A stretch of 64,000 nt of DNA from Epiperipatus broadwayi. Lineage: Eukaryota; Onychophora; Udeonychophora; Euonychophora; Peripatidae. Numbering within the stretch: position 1 is the first letter of the stretch; each line of letters begins with the position of its first letter. Of the stretch, positions 25,077 through 36,705 are shown one piece after another. The notes beneath the pieces were generated by a model that saw only the letters and a list, made by a program, of their open reading frames with translations, was not told the origin of the DNA and did no database searches. The position numbers were made by a program, and so were the translations under genes. The DNA is taken from NCBI GenBank assembly GCA_028023455.1, contig JAQFVV010000063.1:6593157-6657156 (forward strand), given 5' to 3'.

Positions 25077-25304
25077 CGCTGAAGTAATATATGTTAAAAA
25101 GATTAATTTTTTATGATACTGCTTAGCTTTACCAATTGGTTAAATTTGAAATTAATACTGAGTCTTGCATTAATCAAAAGATTATAGCATTCAAATGAGT
25201 ATATATTAGAATTTTAATTTATAGTCATTTTATATTATTATTTAGAATATAATTTTGCATTTATATTATGAATATAGTAGCAAGATATTAAATTTATGCT
25301 GAAC

Positions 25305-25400
25305 ATTTTTTTTATGTGTCAAAGCATCGGCCGGGAATCGAACCCGGGACAACTCCTTGTAAGGCGGCTGTGCTAACCACTTGGCCATCAACGCTTGACT
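25305..25400 (-). mobile_element. tRNA-derived mini-SINE (best preserved head)
   Basis: On the minus strand a tRNA-like cloverleaf: acceptor AAGCGTT pairs with GATGCTT over 7 bp, the T arm CCGGG-TTCGATT-CCCGG is perfect, and the anticodon loop is CTTACAA (anticodon TAC, valine-type). Two mismatches break the anticodon stem, so I do not call it a functional tRNA. It ends in TTTGACACAT plus an A-run like the other copies. Confidence 0.75.
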
Positions 25401-27480
25401 ATGCGAAACATATTTGACAAGTATTTTTTGTAAAATTTGAAAACATCGTTATTTATTATTATTAATATTATATACATATACTGTAGATTTTTATTGCTTC
25501 CTCAATGCTACAAATAATTTAATATTATTACAATTATTATTTGTGGAAGTAAAATATATATTTTTATCTTATTACAAAATTAACTTTAAAATAATTACGC
25601 ATTATAAAGTTATTTGAATATTTTTAATGTTCTTTCAATTAATCTTGTTTTCGTTTGTTTTTATTTTTAATTTATGAAGTACTAATGGATTATTAAATAT
25701 ATTAAACCCCTCGGGCATTTTAATGTTTAATGTTTACTCCTATGTGTTATCAGAAAATTTTATTAAAACTTTAAATATAATAAATGCAAAAAAAAAAAAT
25801 GCATCTATTTGTTTATAATTTGTTAAAACCATTCAATCGTCCAATCTGGAAGTAATTTGTAAAAACGTACTAATGTTTTTAATTAATTTTAGTCGTTAAA
25901 TATATTGTAAACAATGAAAAATAAATATTTATTGATCATGTTTTAAAAAGAATATCTTTATTTATTTTTTTTTTAAAAAAAATGATAGAAATAATCTTTC
26001 TAAAAAAATAGTTGGCAGATTATATTTTTAAAAAATGATCAATTGTATAAATCTTTAAGCTAACAAATTAAACTTATGCTATGTTTTAAACAAACTTTTG
26101 TATAATTGATGATCCACGATACTTTTGCGCATGTCTTTATTATTATGGTGTATTAATTATAATAAAATTAGTATTGTTATCGTTTATCTTGGTGTCCTTG
26201 ATGTCTACATTTATTTAGTTCTCTATTTTATTTTGGAGTTAATGCAAGATCTATCATTGATGGATATTGCATTTGAGTTTGTTACATCTATTCATTTAAA
26301 GCAAGCTTTAGAGCATTCATATCTTGTACATGCACCTTGACTACAGGATGTTAGGCCACTATAACTGGATTAGTAAGTGGCATCCACCCAGGTTGTCATA
26401 AAATGTCTAGCTAACCTGGCTCTTATTCTCATCATTAACAAATTATAAATGTTTGCAGGTTAGAATGAATACGATCTTAATGCCACATCTCATTTACGTA
26501 ATATTTATTTAATCCGTTACTATATATATATATATATATATACTCCTTATTAATTTTAACAACTTGTAGATAATGAACAGTTGTGTAGTGCAGGGAATAT
26601 ATAATAATAATCATGAAATAATAATCTTCAAATGCATTCATGCTATAAGGATCTTTTAAAATCTAACTTCCTAGAATTATTTCTGAGAAACTTACATACA
26701 CCATCATCCCATATCAAAGCAAGATTCTAATAAGATAAAAATTGATCTCACTTTCATTTGAAATTGTACAGTAATAGATTAATCATTGATGTTATTTTTA
26801 AAGGTGAAACATTATGTCAGCAATGATCTAAGCAAAGCTCAATCCATTGACTCATCATTTCAAATCATAATGCAGGCATAAATTTTATTATTATTTGCAA
26901 TCCCATAAACAAACAATGGTTATAAATAAGTAGGAATGAGAATAAATAATAAGATTTATAAAGTAATGATTTTCAAATACACATACTATAATAATCTTTT
27001 ACATGTCAGCTAAAATTGGTTTTTTTATAAACTAACAATTATTTTTGTCTGTACTAATGCAATCCATTTAAATAGATGACAAATTAGTCCACTATTATCT
27101 AGTCTTTAAAATAAATTATAGTTCAATTACATCCTGATTAGGATTCCCTTTCTACCATAAACATAAAAGTTTCTAGAAAAAATTATTTGAAATGGCCTGT
27201 CTTGCACAATCAGTTCACATTGTTTTGGCTGGAAGATTATTGTGGTATTCGTATTAATAATAAAGTGTAAAGATTCCCGTACACTTTAAATAATAAAGAA
27301 AATAAATATTTTAAGTATAATGTGCAAATTTTATTTTATACAAATTGCTTAAAACTTAACAGAAACAAGATCTAATGGTATTAAAATCTAGCTTGTATAA
27401 TGATATCTATACTCATTTTATTAAACCAAATGTTCCAACTTAAAATCAGAAAAAGAAAGTCTTTATTTATCTGTATATTA
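25401..27480. other. AT-rich stretch, no gene seen
   Basis: No supported gene. A (TA)n run lies at 26520-26541. A 71-codon plus frame at 26125-26340 is unrecognised and hydrophobic; I do not call it a gene. Confidence 0.5.
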
Positions 27481-27883
27481 GGTACTCTTCTGATAGCCAG
27501 GCACAGCCACTTGATAGTGTTGCTTCTATGCAAAAACAATCAAATGTAACGTTCCCAAGCCACGAGGAATTTTTTCTACATCTTTTTTTTTTCTACTATT
27601 GATTTTTAAAACAAATTTTTATTACATTTTATTTCTATTACCTTTTTTTTTAATAAAATCTTGTTCTACCTTTTTTTGTAATAAAAACAAAACAAACATA
27701 TTTTCTTCTTTTTTTTGTTATTGATTTATATCGTAGAATCACAATTTTTTTTTTTTTGGAAACAGTTTTTTCTTCCTGCTAACAAATTACAATAACAAAA
27801 GGAATACACAAACACATCTTTACCACTGATATAGTAAAACTTTTATTTTTAAAACCAATTTTTATTATATTTTATTTGTATTA

Positions 27884-27977
27884 CCTTTTTTTTAATATGT
27901 CAAAGCATTGGCCAGGAATTGAACCTGGGTCAGCAGCTTGGAAGCAGCTATGCTAACCGCTAGGCCACCAACACTTG
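27884..27977 (-). mobile_element. tRNA-derived mini-SINE nested in MITE-D
   Basis: Minus strand: AAGTGTTGGTGGCCTAGCGG head, anticodon loop with TTCC, T-arm remnant GGTTCAATTCC, then CAATGCTTTGACATATT and an A-run. It is inserted within MITE-D copy 3, so it is younger than that element. Confidence 0.7.
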
Positions 27978-28331
27978 TTTTTTAAATAAAATCTTATTCT
28001 ATCTTTTTTTTAAATAAAAACAAACCAAAAATAACTTTTGTCTCTAACTTTTGTCTCAGAGACAACAAACGTTTTATCAACACACACACACACCCTGAAA
28101 AAAAAGTCAAATAAAAACCAAAACTTTTGACTTTTTCAACTATCATTTTCTTTTTACTTTATTGATGATTTATTTCATAGAATCACAACATTTTGCTTTG
28201 GAAACATGTGTAAATCAAATAGCTTCACTTGCAGGAGCATGACTGACATGAGAATTGTGAGGTTGTTTTGCAAATGTAGAGTTTCATGGACTTGCTGGTG
28301 TACTATGGTGTGACTTTTCTTAGTGAGTCAG

Positions 28332-29050
28332 ACTGCATGATTTAAGTAGAAATAAAATTACTCTGCTATGGAGATTTCAAAACTTGTGGCCACTTAAAAT
28401 CCAGGCACCCTCAGACATGGTATCCAATTGTGAATTATGTGAAATTTTCATAAAGTGTCACAAGGCACAAAACAGACTGTAATATTCCTGTGCAGTGGCC
28501 TGCAATGGCTAATACAACAGAACTGTTGTATTAGCCATAAGTCCATCCATGTAAATGCCACCACACATCTCCCTCCTGTTATTGGCAACTGCCACAATTT
28601 AACAATCTGCTTGTTGCAATGTGTCATTTTATTTGTCTTGTATATTTTCTTGCAAAAACATGAGTTTTCACATGAGTTCAGTTAAATCATGTTCAGCCCT
28701 ATCTTTAACCAATGTTTTACATATTATGAGTTGTGTAGGGAAGGGTAGGGGTGGTGTGACAATTCTTAGTAAGTCATACTGCATGATTTAAGTAGAAATG
28801 AAATTAGTCTTATGGAGATTTCAAAAGTTATGGCCACTTGAAATCCAACCACCCACAGACAATATGGTAGCCAACTGTGAATTGTGCAAATTCACATAAA
28901 ATGGCATAAAGCATAAAACAGGACATAATGTTTCTGTGCAATGCCATCAAGTGGCCTGCAATGGCTAATACAACAGAACTGTTGTATCAGTGATAATTCT
29001 GGCCAAATAAACAACATTTTATGTGTTTTTGTACATAAACAATGCCAACA
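28332..29050 (+). repeat. 446-bp direct duplication within MITE-D copy 3
   Basis: The block beginning ACTGCATGATTTAAGTAGAA occurs at 28332 and again at 28778 with moderate divergence, including the GCAATGGCTAATACAACAGA segment at about 28502 and 28958. Confidence 0.8.
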
Positions 29051-29081
29051 AGTGGTTATGCCTGACTATCAGAAGAGTACC

Positions 29082-30004
29082 ATCCATATATTATTAATCA
29101 TTAAATATTTTATTTATCTTGGATATGTGTTAGATTAAGCAATAATCAAAAAATTATTGTATATAATAGTATTGGTACTGTATTGTCAAACAATCTGCTA
29201 TTAAAATATTTTAATATGATATATGAATTGACTGTTTATACACTTTTTTTAGAAAGAAAACTAGATATAAAAAACATACATTTATATTCATGCAAAAGCA
29301 ACATGTATAACGCAAGGCATTAAAATTAAAAATTAAAACAAAAGAAAAGTTTATATTATATGAGAAGTTAAATGGGAAAATTATTGGCCAGATTATAGCC
29401 ATAGAAATGTTTAAAATTTTATTTCATCATATATCTTATTTCATTATATGTGAAAGAAACTTCATATTCAGTTTCTAAAAGTATCTATTATTTGTGGTAG
29501 GTTTTAACAGTCACTAAACATTAAAACTTTTATTTCGAATTTCAGAATTGTCAAATTGTAAAAGCATGGAATTAACTTAAGAAAAATACTAGGAATACAA
29601 ATCAATTTATTTTAAATTTCAATGAAAAAAATCATATCTATTTTCTATTAGTGACTTTATTAAATGGAAATTTTCTTATATGGATTTTTATATTTGATAT
29701 TAAAATATCATAGCATAAACTCAGCAATTAATAAAAACACTTAAAAATTGGTAGTGAATTAAAACTGCAGAAGAAGTATATACATTTATTGACCTGATTC
29801 ATTTTAGATGTTTTGACACATTTAAACATAACAAGTAAATCTGAAAATCTAGATTATAATCTTATTAGATCTATCAATATTATTTTTTATATGTAAACAA
29901 TATTTTGAACAACTGGAAAAAATATTTTAATCACTTTTTGAATAATGCTACAGAATTTAGATAATGCCTTTTAATGTTATCTACTCACTTAGACTTGAAC
30001 AAAC
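29082..30004. other. AT-rich stretch, no gene seen
   Basis: No supported gene, RNA or repeat boundary. Confidence 0.5.
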
Positions 30005-30016
30005 ATATTCATTTTA

Positions 30017-30230
30017 TCACATGATCACCATCACATGCTAGCACATAACTGTTAATAAACAGGCAAAAACTCTCCTCACTGATGAAGGCCACAAGCCAGA
30101 AACTAGTCTGGGGATATTGGATGAGTAGGCACTAGATAGGGATTTTATGCAAAAGCCTTCTGGCATCCATTGATTACTCTGGTTACCACAAGGTGGCACT
30201 ACTATATGGAGAATCATTGCCTGTTTACTT
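30017..30230 (+). mobile_element. Family B hammerhead repeat, copy 4 (short)
   Basis: A 214-bp copy flanked by a perfect 12-bp target duplication ATATTCATTTTA (30005-30016 and 30231-30242). It has a truncated fold-back left segment, then the hammerhead core CTGATGA...GAAACTAGTC (30079-30108), then the right body ending CATTGCCTGTTTACTT. The outer strand of stem I is lost by truncation. Confidence 0.85.
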
Positions 30231-30242
30231 ATATTCATTTTA

Positions 30243-31933
30243 ATGAAGTTAAAAAACCTTTTTCTAATTTTAAAAATAGGAAATCTGTATTTCCTGATGA
30301 GACACTTGGCAAAATTTCAAAATATAGTAATGAAAAATTAGATTTAAGAATAATAAAAATTTTTAACAATATATAAACATATAGGAGGCTTCTGTTGTTC
30401 TAAATTTTAAAAATAAAAAACAATGACATGGTTGAATATTATTACTTTTCTCTTCAGAAATGAGGTACTTTCAAAAATTTTATTAAATAGGTTGATTTCA
30501 ATAATAGATCAATGATTATTAAAGATTCAATAATCAAACAAGTTTATGGCACTATTTGAAGTTAGTTATTTATCTACTAATGATTATTTATATTATACAT
30601 CTTCCATTTGAGATAGTAGGAAATAAAAACTTGTATTTAATATATATATATTTCCAACTTTGTTTTTATTTAATATATATATATTTCCAACTTTGTTTTT
30701 ATTTCTATGACATTGGTTTTTAATTCCTTTTATTGAAGTTGGAAAATCTGTTTGTTATTTGGTAGGATTGTTTTTTTAAATTTTGGATACTTAAATTTAC
30801 TAGAATTGCTTGAAATCTGATATATAACTAATTAATAACAGGCTAATTCAATTGAGACACTAATATTTTCCCATAGGTTATGTAGATTTTAGATATGAAA
30901 CAGAGTATGGGAAATAATATTCAATATTTTCCCTGTATCAAGGTTAAAAATTCTTTTTAGAACTTTCATTTGTTTTAAATATGACTCATAAGAGTGTTGT
31001 ATAGAAAATTTTGACTTTCAATTTAATAACATTTTTATAATAATTTAAAATTGATATTTAATAGATTTAGGTTTAAGATAATTTGGTGAAATTTTGTACA
31101 TTTTTTAAAAATCTCTATGAAAGTAATCAATAATAAAAAATTTTTTGCTGAAAAGTGAAAGCGTGTAAGATTTTTGACATTCAGTATTATAAAGTGATAG
31201 GACACATTAATATTTTAAATTGGTGGCTTAAATTTCTTGGTTATAGAAGAGTGGGGGGAGGGATATTTTAAATAAAGCTCATGATTTTTCTTTGTTGCAA
31301 TTGTAAACTTTATTTAAGTAATAAGAAAGATGTTTATACTATAATTTTAATCCTTTTAAAAAAAATTGTTTTTTCAAATAAAAAGAAAAAATGTCAACAA
31401 TTTTAAACACATAAGTTATTTACTGATTTTTTATGCACATATAATTATGTACACATACTAAATATATATACATAAACAATTTACTGCAGAAATATATATA
31501 TATGTTTTTTAAAGTATGTTTTATATATATATGTATGTATGTATGTATATATATATATCCACTACATGTTGAAATTGATTTAAAGTAAAATTATATATAT
31601 TAAATGAAGTTTTATACAATATAGTTTTGGTAAGCTTTTTTAAAAAAAAAAATTCCACTCAAAGTGAAACTGTTAAATAGTTTTCATTTAAAAGAATATT
31701 TTACATTTTAATCATCTATATGCATATACATTATTATGTACATATACTAAATATGATATATACATAAGATGTATACATTTTAACTTATAGCACAATTACC
31801 TAATGATATTAACCATAAGTCTGTGGTCAATTTAAATTACAACATAGTTTACATTTTTATTTATTGATCCAATACTAAAAATTTAAAAATAATAAAAATA
31901 AATAAAAATTATATTAAATGCTTTTATTGATTG
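30243..31933. other. AT-rich stretch with short tandem repeats
   Basis: No gene. A 35-bp block with TTTAATATATATATATTTCC is repeated twice in tandem at about 30635-30705. Short TA/TG runs lie near 31485-31560. Confidence 0.5.
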
Positions 31934-32165
31934 TGCATTAAATAGAAAATCAATAATTGTTTCTTCCACCACAATTGTGTTTTTTAGATTTAACTTAAAA
32001 TAAAAGCATGAAGGAGGGAGGTCCAGAAATTAATTAAGTCAATTTCTTATTATAAAAAATAAGGATTGAGTTAATTAATTTCTGAACACCCTATGTTTTT
32101 ATTCCAAGTTAAATGTAAAAACTTTATTTGTTGTTAAAGAAACATTTGTTTTTCGTTTTAGTGCA
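31934..32165. repeat. Inverted-repeat element (MITE-like hairpin)
   Basis: The left end GTGCATTAAATAG and the right end (reverse complement near TTTAGTGCAC) pair, and the central arms around CCAGAAATTAATTAA and TTAATTAATTTCTG form a near-perfect hairpin with an ATAAAA loop. It is non-coding. The class is unknown; the central part may be a second, nested hairpin. Confidence 0.65.
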
Positions 32166-32642
32166 CAGAAAATAAAATTATTTAATATTAAAAAATGTTA
32201 TCTCTATTATTTAAAGTGTTTATAGGTGGCTTTATAAATAAGGGATCAAGATACAAATTTAATAGCAAATTTTTAACTTGAAATGATTAAAATTATCAGC
32301 AAAAACATGGATTTTTCGATTTACAATATGATTACAATTATGCTATTCTTGTCTTTCAAAAGATGATTCTATAAAATGTATTTATTGGCTTAAATATAAC
32401 AAAGATTTTGGATTAGTAATTAGCATTCAAAAACTGAAATCTTCACCAGCCAGTAATGGAAAAAAATATTTGCCAACATTTAGCTTGAATAATTATCAAC
32501 TTGAGAATATTAAACAATGTAAATATCCTGTTGTCTTTGTAAATAGAAAAGTGAATTTAAACATTGAAAAGCAACAAACTCTAGTGTGCTACTGCTACTT
32601 TAACAAATTAAAAAATAAGATATTTCATGCAATGATATATAT

Positions 32643-33036
32643 CAGGGGTCCCCAACCTTTTTGCACTTAAGAGCACATTCTATAATACTGGCCAGATGGT
32701 GGGCACCTTTTTTTTTAACCAGATGGTGGGCACCATTTATTTTTCAGTGTAAATTTATAGTTGGATATTGTTAATAATACACATAATGTACAAAAAAAAA
32801 TATTCATTTCAAATATAAAATTTTAACGTATAATTAACGTTTATATTTTTATGCTGTAAAAGTATAGATGCCCTACAATTTGATTACAATATAATACAAT
32901 AATTTATAAGAAATTTTAAAAATTAAATTTATTTGTATCAGATAAATATTTTTTATCGCGTTCAGATAGCGGCGGGCACACGTAAAATGGTCTGCGGGCA
33001 CCATGGTGCCCACAGGCATAGGGTTGGGGACCCCTG
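32643..33036. mobile_element. hAT-like MITE with 8-bp target duplication
   Basis: It begins CAGGGGTCCCCAACC and ends GGTTGGGGACCCCTG, a 15-bp terminal inverted repeat, flanked on each side by ATATATAT (32635-32642, 33037-33044). An 8-bp duplication and CAGGGG ends are typical of hAT elements. Subterminal GGGCACC/GGTGCCC repeats are present, and CCAGATGGTGGGCACC is duplicated near the left end. At 394 bp there is no transposase. Confidence 0.9.
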
Positions 33037-33324
33037 ATATATATAGTACTGAAATTAAAGTAATTGTATTTAAAAAGCTATTACTTTATATAATTTTTGT
33101 TTGGGAGTTCGACTTAGCAATTTTTTTCAAAGCATAAAGGTATGAGAATAATTTAATTTAATGATATCTTGTAAAATTCTAAAATATGTTGGCAATATAA
33201 TATGACTAATCACCATGTTTTTATGGTGATTATGATTTAATCAAGTCTACAATTATAAAATCACATCTTCATGGATTGTATATGTAAAATAATGTATGAT
33301 ACAAAACTATCTTTTAAAAAAGGT

Positions 33325-33560
33325 ATTTTGGTGAACTTCACCATGGTGTGAAAAGAGGCAGACCCTGTTTACATTTTTAAATTGTCTCAAAGGCACTTTA
33401 AAGAAGTGCAATATTGATTTATTTTATTAGGAAGATATAGTTAAAGATGGAATGCAATGGAAAACTGCAGTTAAATAGGCATTGAAGTCATTTAGAAAAA
33501 GTTTATTGCAGAAAAGGTAAAAAAACAGGATTGCTGACCAACGTGTTATATTTCTGTATT
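33325..33560 (+). pseudogene. LINE ORF2 C-terminal fragment
   Basis: Translation in two frames gives GELHHGVKRGRPCL, KKCNID and DGMQWKTAVK, matching the order seen at the C-terminus of many non-LTR retrotransposon polyproteins (YGEL..G.R..GRP..R..D..K..LK..NI....WE....DR..WR). Stops break it. It is a 5'-truncated, dead copy of a LINE unlike the RTE at 44 kb. Confidence 0.6.
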
Positions 33561-33837
33561 ATATTTGTGTTTAGTGCATCTGTTTTTATGCAATGCAAAA
33601 CATCTGTAATGTATAATTTTTATTTTTCTATTACTTTTTTCTTGGAGTTGTAATGAATTTGTTATGCTTTTATTATAAAATAACATATAATAAAAAGATA
33701 TTCATAGTGCAGTTTTTACTTTTTTGTTAAAATAAAATGTTTTCAATTTAAATAATGAGATAAATTTATCTTATTTCTTTTTCTGAATACAAGATAATAG
33801 CTAATGATATCACATGTATTCTTTATAACATTGCAAA

Positions 33838-33900
33838 TGTTTGTTATTTTATATATATATATATATATTATATATATATATAATATATATATATTATTTA
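33838..33900. repeat. AT microsatellite and palindrome
   Basis: Interrupted TA dinucleotide runs that can fold back on themselves. Confidence 0.8.
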
Positions 33901-33917
33901 TTTTGGTCTCTCAGTAT

Positions 33918-34280
33918 CATTGTTAAATCACTAAACGTCACATGAACACCATTCTTTATGCTTACACAAGCTGTTTACACCAAGGCAAAACTTCATATGG
34001 TACTGCTACTCAGTACAAGTTAGAGTAATCAATGGTTGCAGGAAGATTTGTGCATAAAATCTGTATCTGGTGCCTACTCATCCAATATTTCCAGACTAGT
34101 TTGTAGCTTATGGCTTTCATCAGTGAGGAGTGCTCTCAGACCCAAGGCTTCTCACTGATGAAAGTGCAAGCTAGAAACTAGTCTGGAGATATTGAATGGG
34201 TGAGCACTAGATAGGAATTTTATGCACAAACCTTTCTGCATCAGTTGAGTGGTGTGCTATTTTATGGATAGTTTTGCCTC
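33918..34280. mobile_element. Family B hammerhead repeat, copy 5 (two opposed hammerheads)
   Basis: A fold-back copy: the left half carries the family in reverse and the right half forward. Hammerhead-like cores lie on the minus strand (34094-34123, GAAA changed to CAAA) and on the plus strand (34155-34183, CTGATGA and GAAACTAGTC kept, stem II altered). Possible flanks AGTATCATT and AGTATTATT could be a target duplication, but this is weak. Confidence 0.7.
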
Positions 34281-35089
34281 TGTATAGTATTATTTTTTAT
34301 AGAATTCCAAATAGAATTAAATAAATATACTATTTTTTAAATATTTATTTCTCTTATTAGTAAAATTATTAACATAGACATATCTTATTCTGTTTTTTCA
34401 CTACATTCGTTCATTATAAATTTCAATTCAAATTACTGGGTGGGGGGGGGGTGCAGTTTCAACTCAATTTTTGTATTTATTGATTTTACTTTAAGTAATT
34501 TTTTTCCGTATTTTTCAGTTTTTTTTTTCTGAATTAAATTTAATCATAGTTGATCATTTTTTACTTATTTAAAGATTTCTCTTAACATTTTAAACCATAT
34601 ATTTTAGGATTTCGGATTATCATAATCTAATCAATATTTTAAATATTTTATTTGAAATCTTTTCTTATTTTAAGCAGGTTTGTTTTGTGTGTTTTTTATG
34701 TTGTATATAAAAGTCTAATATTTTATGCTTTAAATTATGTAAAAAAAAATTTTATAAGTTTAAGTAAAATTTATCGCAACTCCAATTACGAAAAAAAATC
34801 TTTTAAAAAAAAAAAAGAAAAAGAAAATTATTTTGGAAAAACTAATATATTTAATTTGCTTCTAATTTCAAGTTTCACTTAATTATATTTGCGTGAGGAT
34901 AGCAAAAAAAGACGACCAATTCAATTACTATCGTCTATATTTCAGAACAAACCATCGAATATTTTTTTTAATCTGAAAACTTATAATTATCGTTTTGCTT
35001 TAAATTATTTAAAATTAAAGAGGTAATAAAATGTTCTTATATATATTATAAGATTATGTTAAAAAAAAACAATATTATAGTAGATATCT
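34281..35089. other. AT-rich stretch, no gene seen
   Basis: A G run lies at 34439-34450. The 76-codon plus frame at 34652-34882 is low-complexity F/Y/K-rich translation of AT-rich DNA. Confidence 0.5.
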
Positions 35090-36250
35090 TAACCTTGAGG
35101 AAATATTTCAATGAACCTAAACTAGAACTTACAAGCGGATTTTTAAAATTAACATTATCATAAGATATATCTCCACCTTAAATAAGATCAATAAAAAAAT
35201 TATATATTTCATTAAAAAACAGCTTTCACATATCACTTATGCAAAAAGCAACAATTCCTACCAAATTTTTAAATGAGGTAAAATAATATATTAAAAAACA
35301 AAAAATAAGAGTATAAAATATTATTACAACAGAGTGTTTAAAAATCTGTAAAGTGATAAAAATAAAAATATATATTTATAAAATGGTAAGAAAAAGTAAA
35401 AAAAGTCAAAGTGTAATATAAGGGATGATATTTTGAAATGGATACAAAAAAATTACAAAGAATTATATAGTTAAGAAGAAATAGAATTCAAGGTATTAAA
35501 TCAATAAAGAATAATGAAATTATAACAGGTATTTTTAAAAGATCAGTCCTAAAAAAATGGAAAAATTTCAGGCAAAAATATATTTGTCTAAATGATAAAA
35601 ATATAAACAATTGCATAAAATCAGTTGTGGCATTGATATTTAAAAAGTATTAAAAAATATATAGGCCTCTATGGTATATAAGAATTCCCGCCTACAAAAC
35701 TCAAATGGAAGAATATGTTAGATTCTAAAATAATTACAAGTTAGTAGACCCCAATCAGATATTAAGAGAATTTAATATGAGTTGTCATGTTGTATTAAAC
35801 TTGTTAATTGTAAAAATGTAGCATTTCTTCAGTAATTCATGTTTTGAAACATAAATCCATAGAGGCACATAATGCTATAAGACCATTTCTGAAGATTGTT
35901 TAACAAAATGCAAAACTGTTATTATGATTAAGACAATTAAGATTGATGAATTTATGAAGAGTGAATCTATTTCTCCAACTTTTATGAAAAGCTAATAAAA
36001 CTAAATGGATATTATTAAATTCATGTAGATTTTGAAGATGGTTTTATTTTTACAAATACTGTTACAGCATTTCTGAATTATCACTTCAAAAAAAGATATA
36101 TTAATTAAAGATTAATTCTGAATTGGCTGAAATCAAAGTCTATGACTTTTTAGAATAAAGATTGAAACAATTAATAGCAGTGAAATGGAAAAATTAATGT
36201 GTAACAAATTGAAGAAAGAAGAATTAAAATTACAAAGAAACATATTGTAA
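35090..36250 (+). pseudogene. Strongly decayed RTE LINE copy
   Basis: Short plus-strand segments match the RTE at 45.2-46.2 kb in order: NEPKLELT, RDDIL..YKELYS, CLNDKNI...VVALIFKK, then DFEDGFIF at the position of the RT motif A (VDYEKAFDS). Everything between has drifted. This is an old insertion; ends cannot be placed. Confidence 0.55.
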
Positions 36251-36297
36251 GATAACAGTTTTAAAAATTATTCGTTGGAAATACCATTAAACAGCTA

Positions 36298-36298
<1 letters not shown>

Positions 36299-36350
<52 letters not shown>
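36299..36350. repeat. (TA)n(TG)n microsatellite
   Basis: A compound dinucleotide repeat: a TA run followed by a TG run. Confidence 0.9.
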
Positions 36351-36351
<1 letters not shown>

Positions 36352-36369
36352 TGATAAGAAGATTTTCAC

Positions 36370-36705
36370 GGGTTGCATATATAAAAGACATTTTGCAGGT
36401 TCATCCGTGTTAAAAAAAAATTTAAATATTGATATATCGATGTTTCGACTTGATCACACAAGTCATCCACTGGGTGATAAAAGGTAGAAAGATGGTTGTA
36501 GAGGCGCTACAATCACTGATTTGAAAAAAACTTAAATCAGTTCGAATCAGTGATTGTAGTGCCTCTACAACTGTCTTTCTACCTTTTATCACCCAGTGAA
36601 TGACTTGTGTGATCAATTCGAAATGTTGTCGGTATATCAATATTTAAAGTTTTTAACATGGATGAACCTGTAAAATATGTCTTTTATATATATGGAGGGT
36701 ATATA
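36370..36705. repeat. Palindromic element, about 330 bp
   Basis: The arms 36385-36530 and 36540-36690 are inverted copies (for example GGTGATAAAAGGTAGAAAGA against TCTTTCTACCTTTTATCACC) with a short loop around 36525-36540. It is non-coding apart from a 72-codon minus-strand frame at 36422-36640 that reads across both arms and has no motif. The stem-loop GACTTG-TGTGAT-CAAGTC before GAAAC looks like a ribozyme at first sight but lacks the hammerhead core. Confidence 0.75.

Larger units (their letters stand above)
27481..29081. mobile_element. MITE family D, copy 3 (longest, internal duplication)
   Basis: It begins GGTACTCTTCTGATAG and ends with the exact reverse complement CTATCAGAAGAGTACC. 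The inverted repeat continues imperfectly into the GCCACTTGATAGTGTTG region. It contains a mini-SINE at 27884-27977 and a 446-bp direct repeat in its right half. There is no transposase. Homology in the terminal and right inner region to copy 2 is clear. Confidence 0.75.

Noticed and set aside
25325-25398. Functional tRNA gene (valine-type anticodon)
   Set aside because: Acceptor and T arms are good, but the anticodon stem has two mismatches and the copy shares the SINE tail and A-run with three other loci.
28941-29138. Two similar plus-strand open frames near 28455 and 28941 as paralogous genes
   Set aside because: Both lie in the 446-bp duplication of MITE-D copy 3; the similarity comes from the DNA repeat.
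36440-36480. Hammerhead in the 36.4-kb palindrome
   Set aside because: Hairpin plus GAAAC only; the CTGANGA core and a cleavage triplet are absent.
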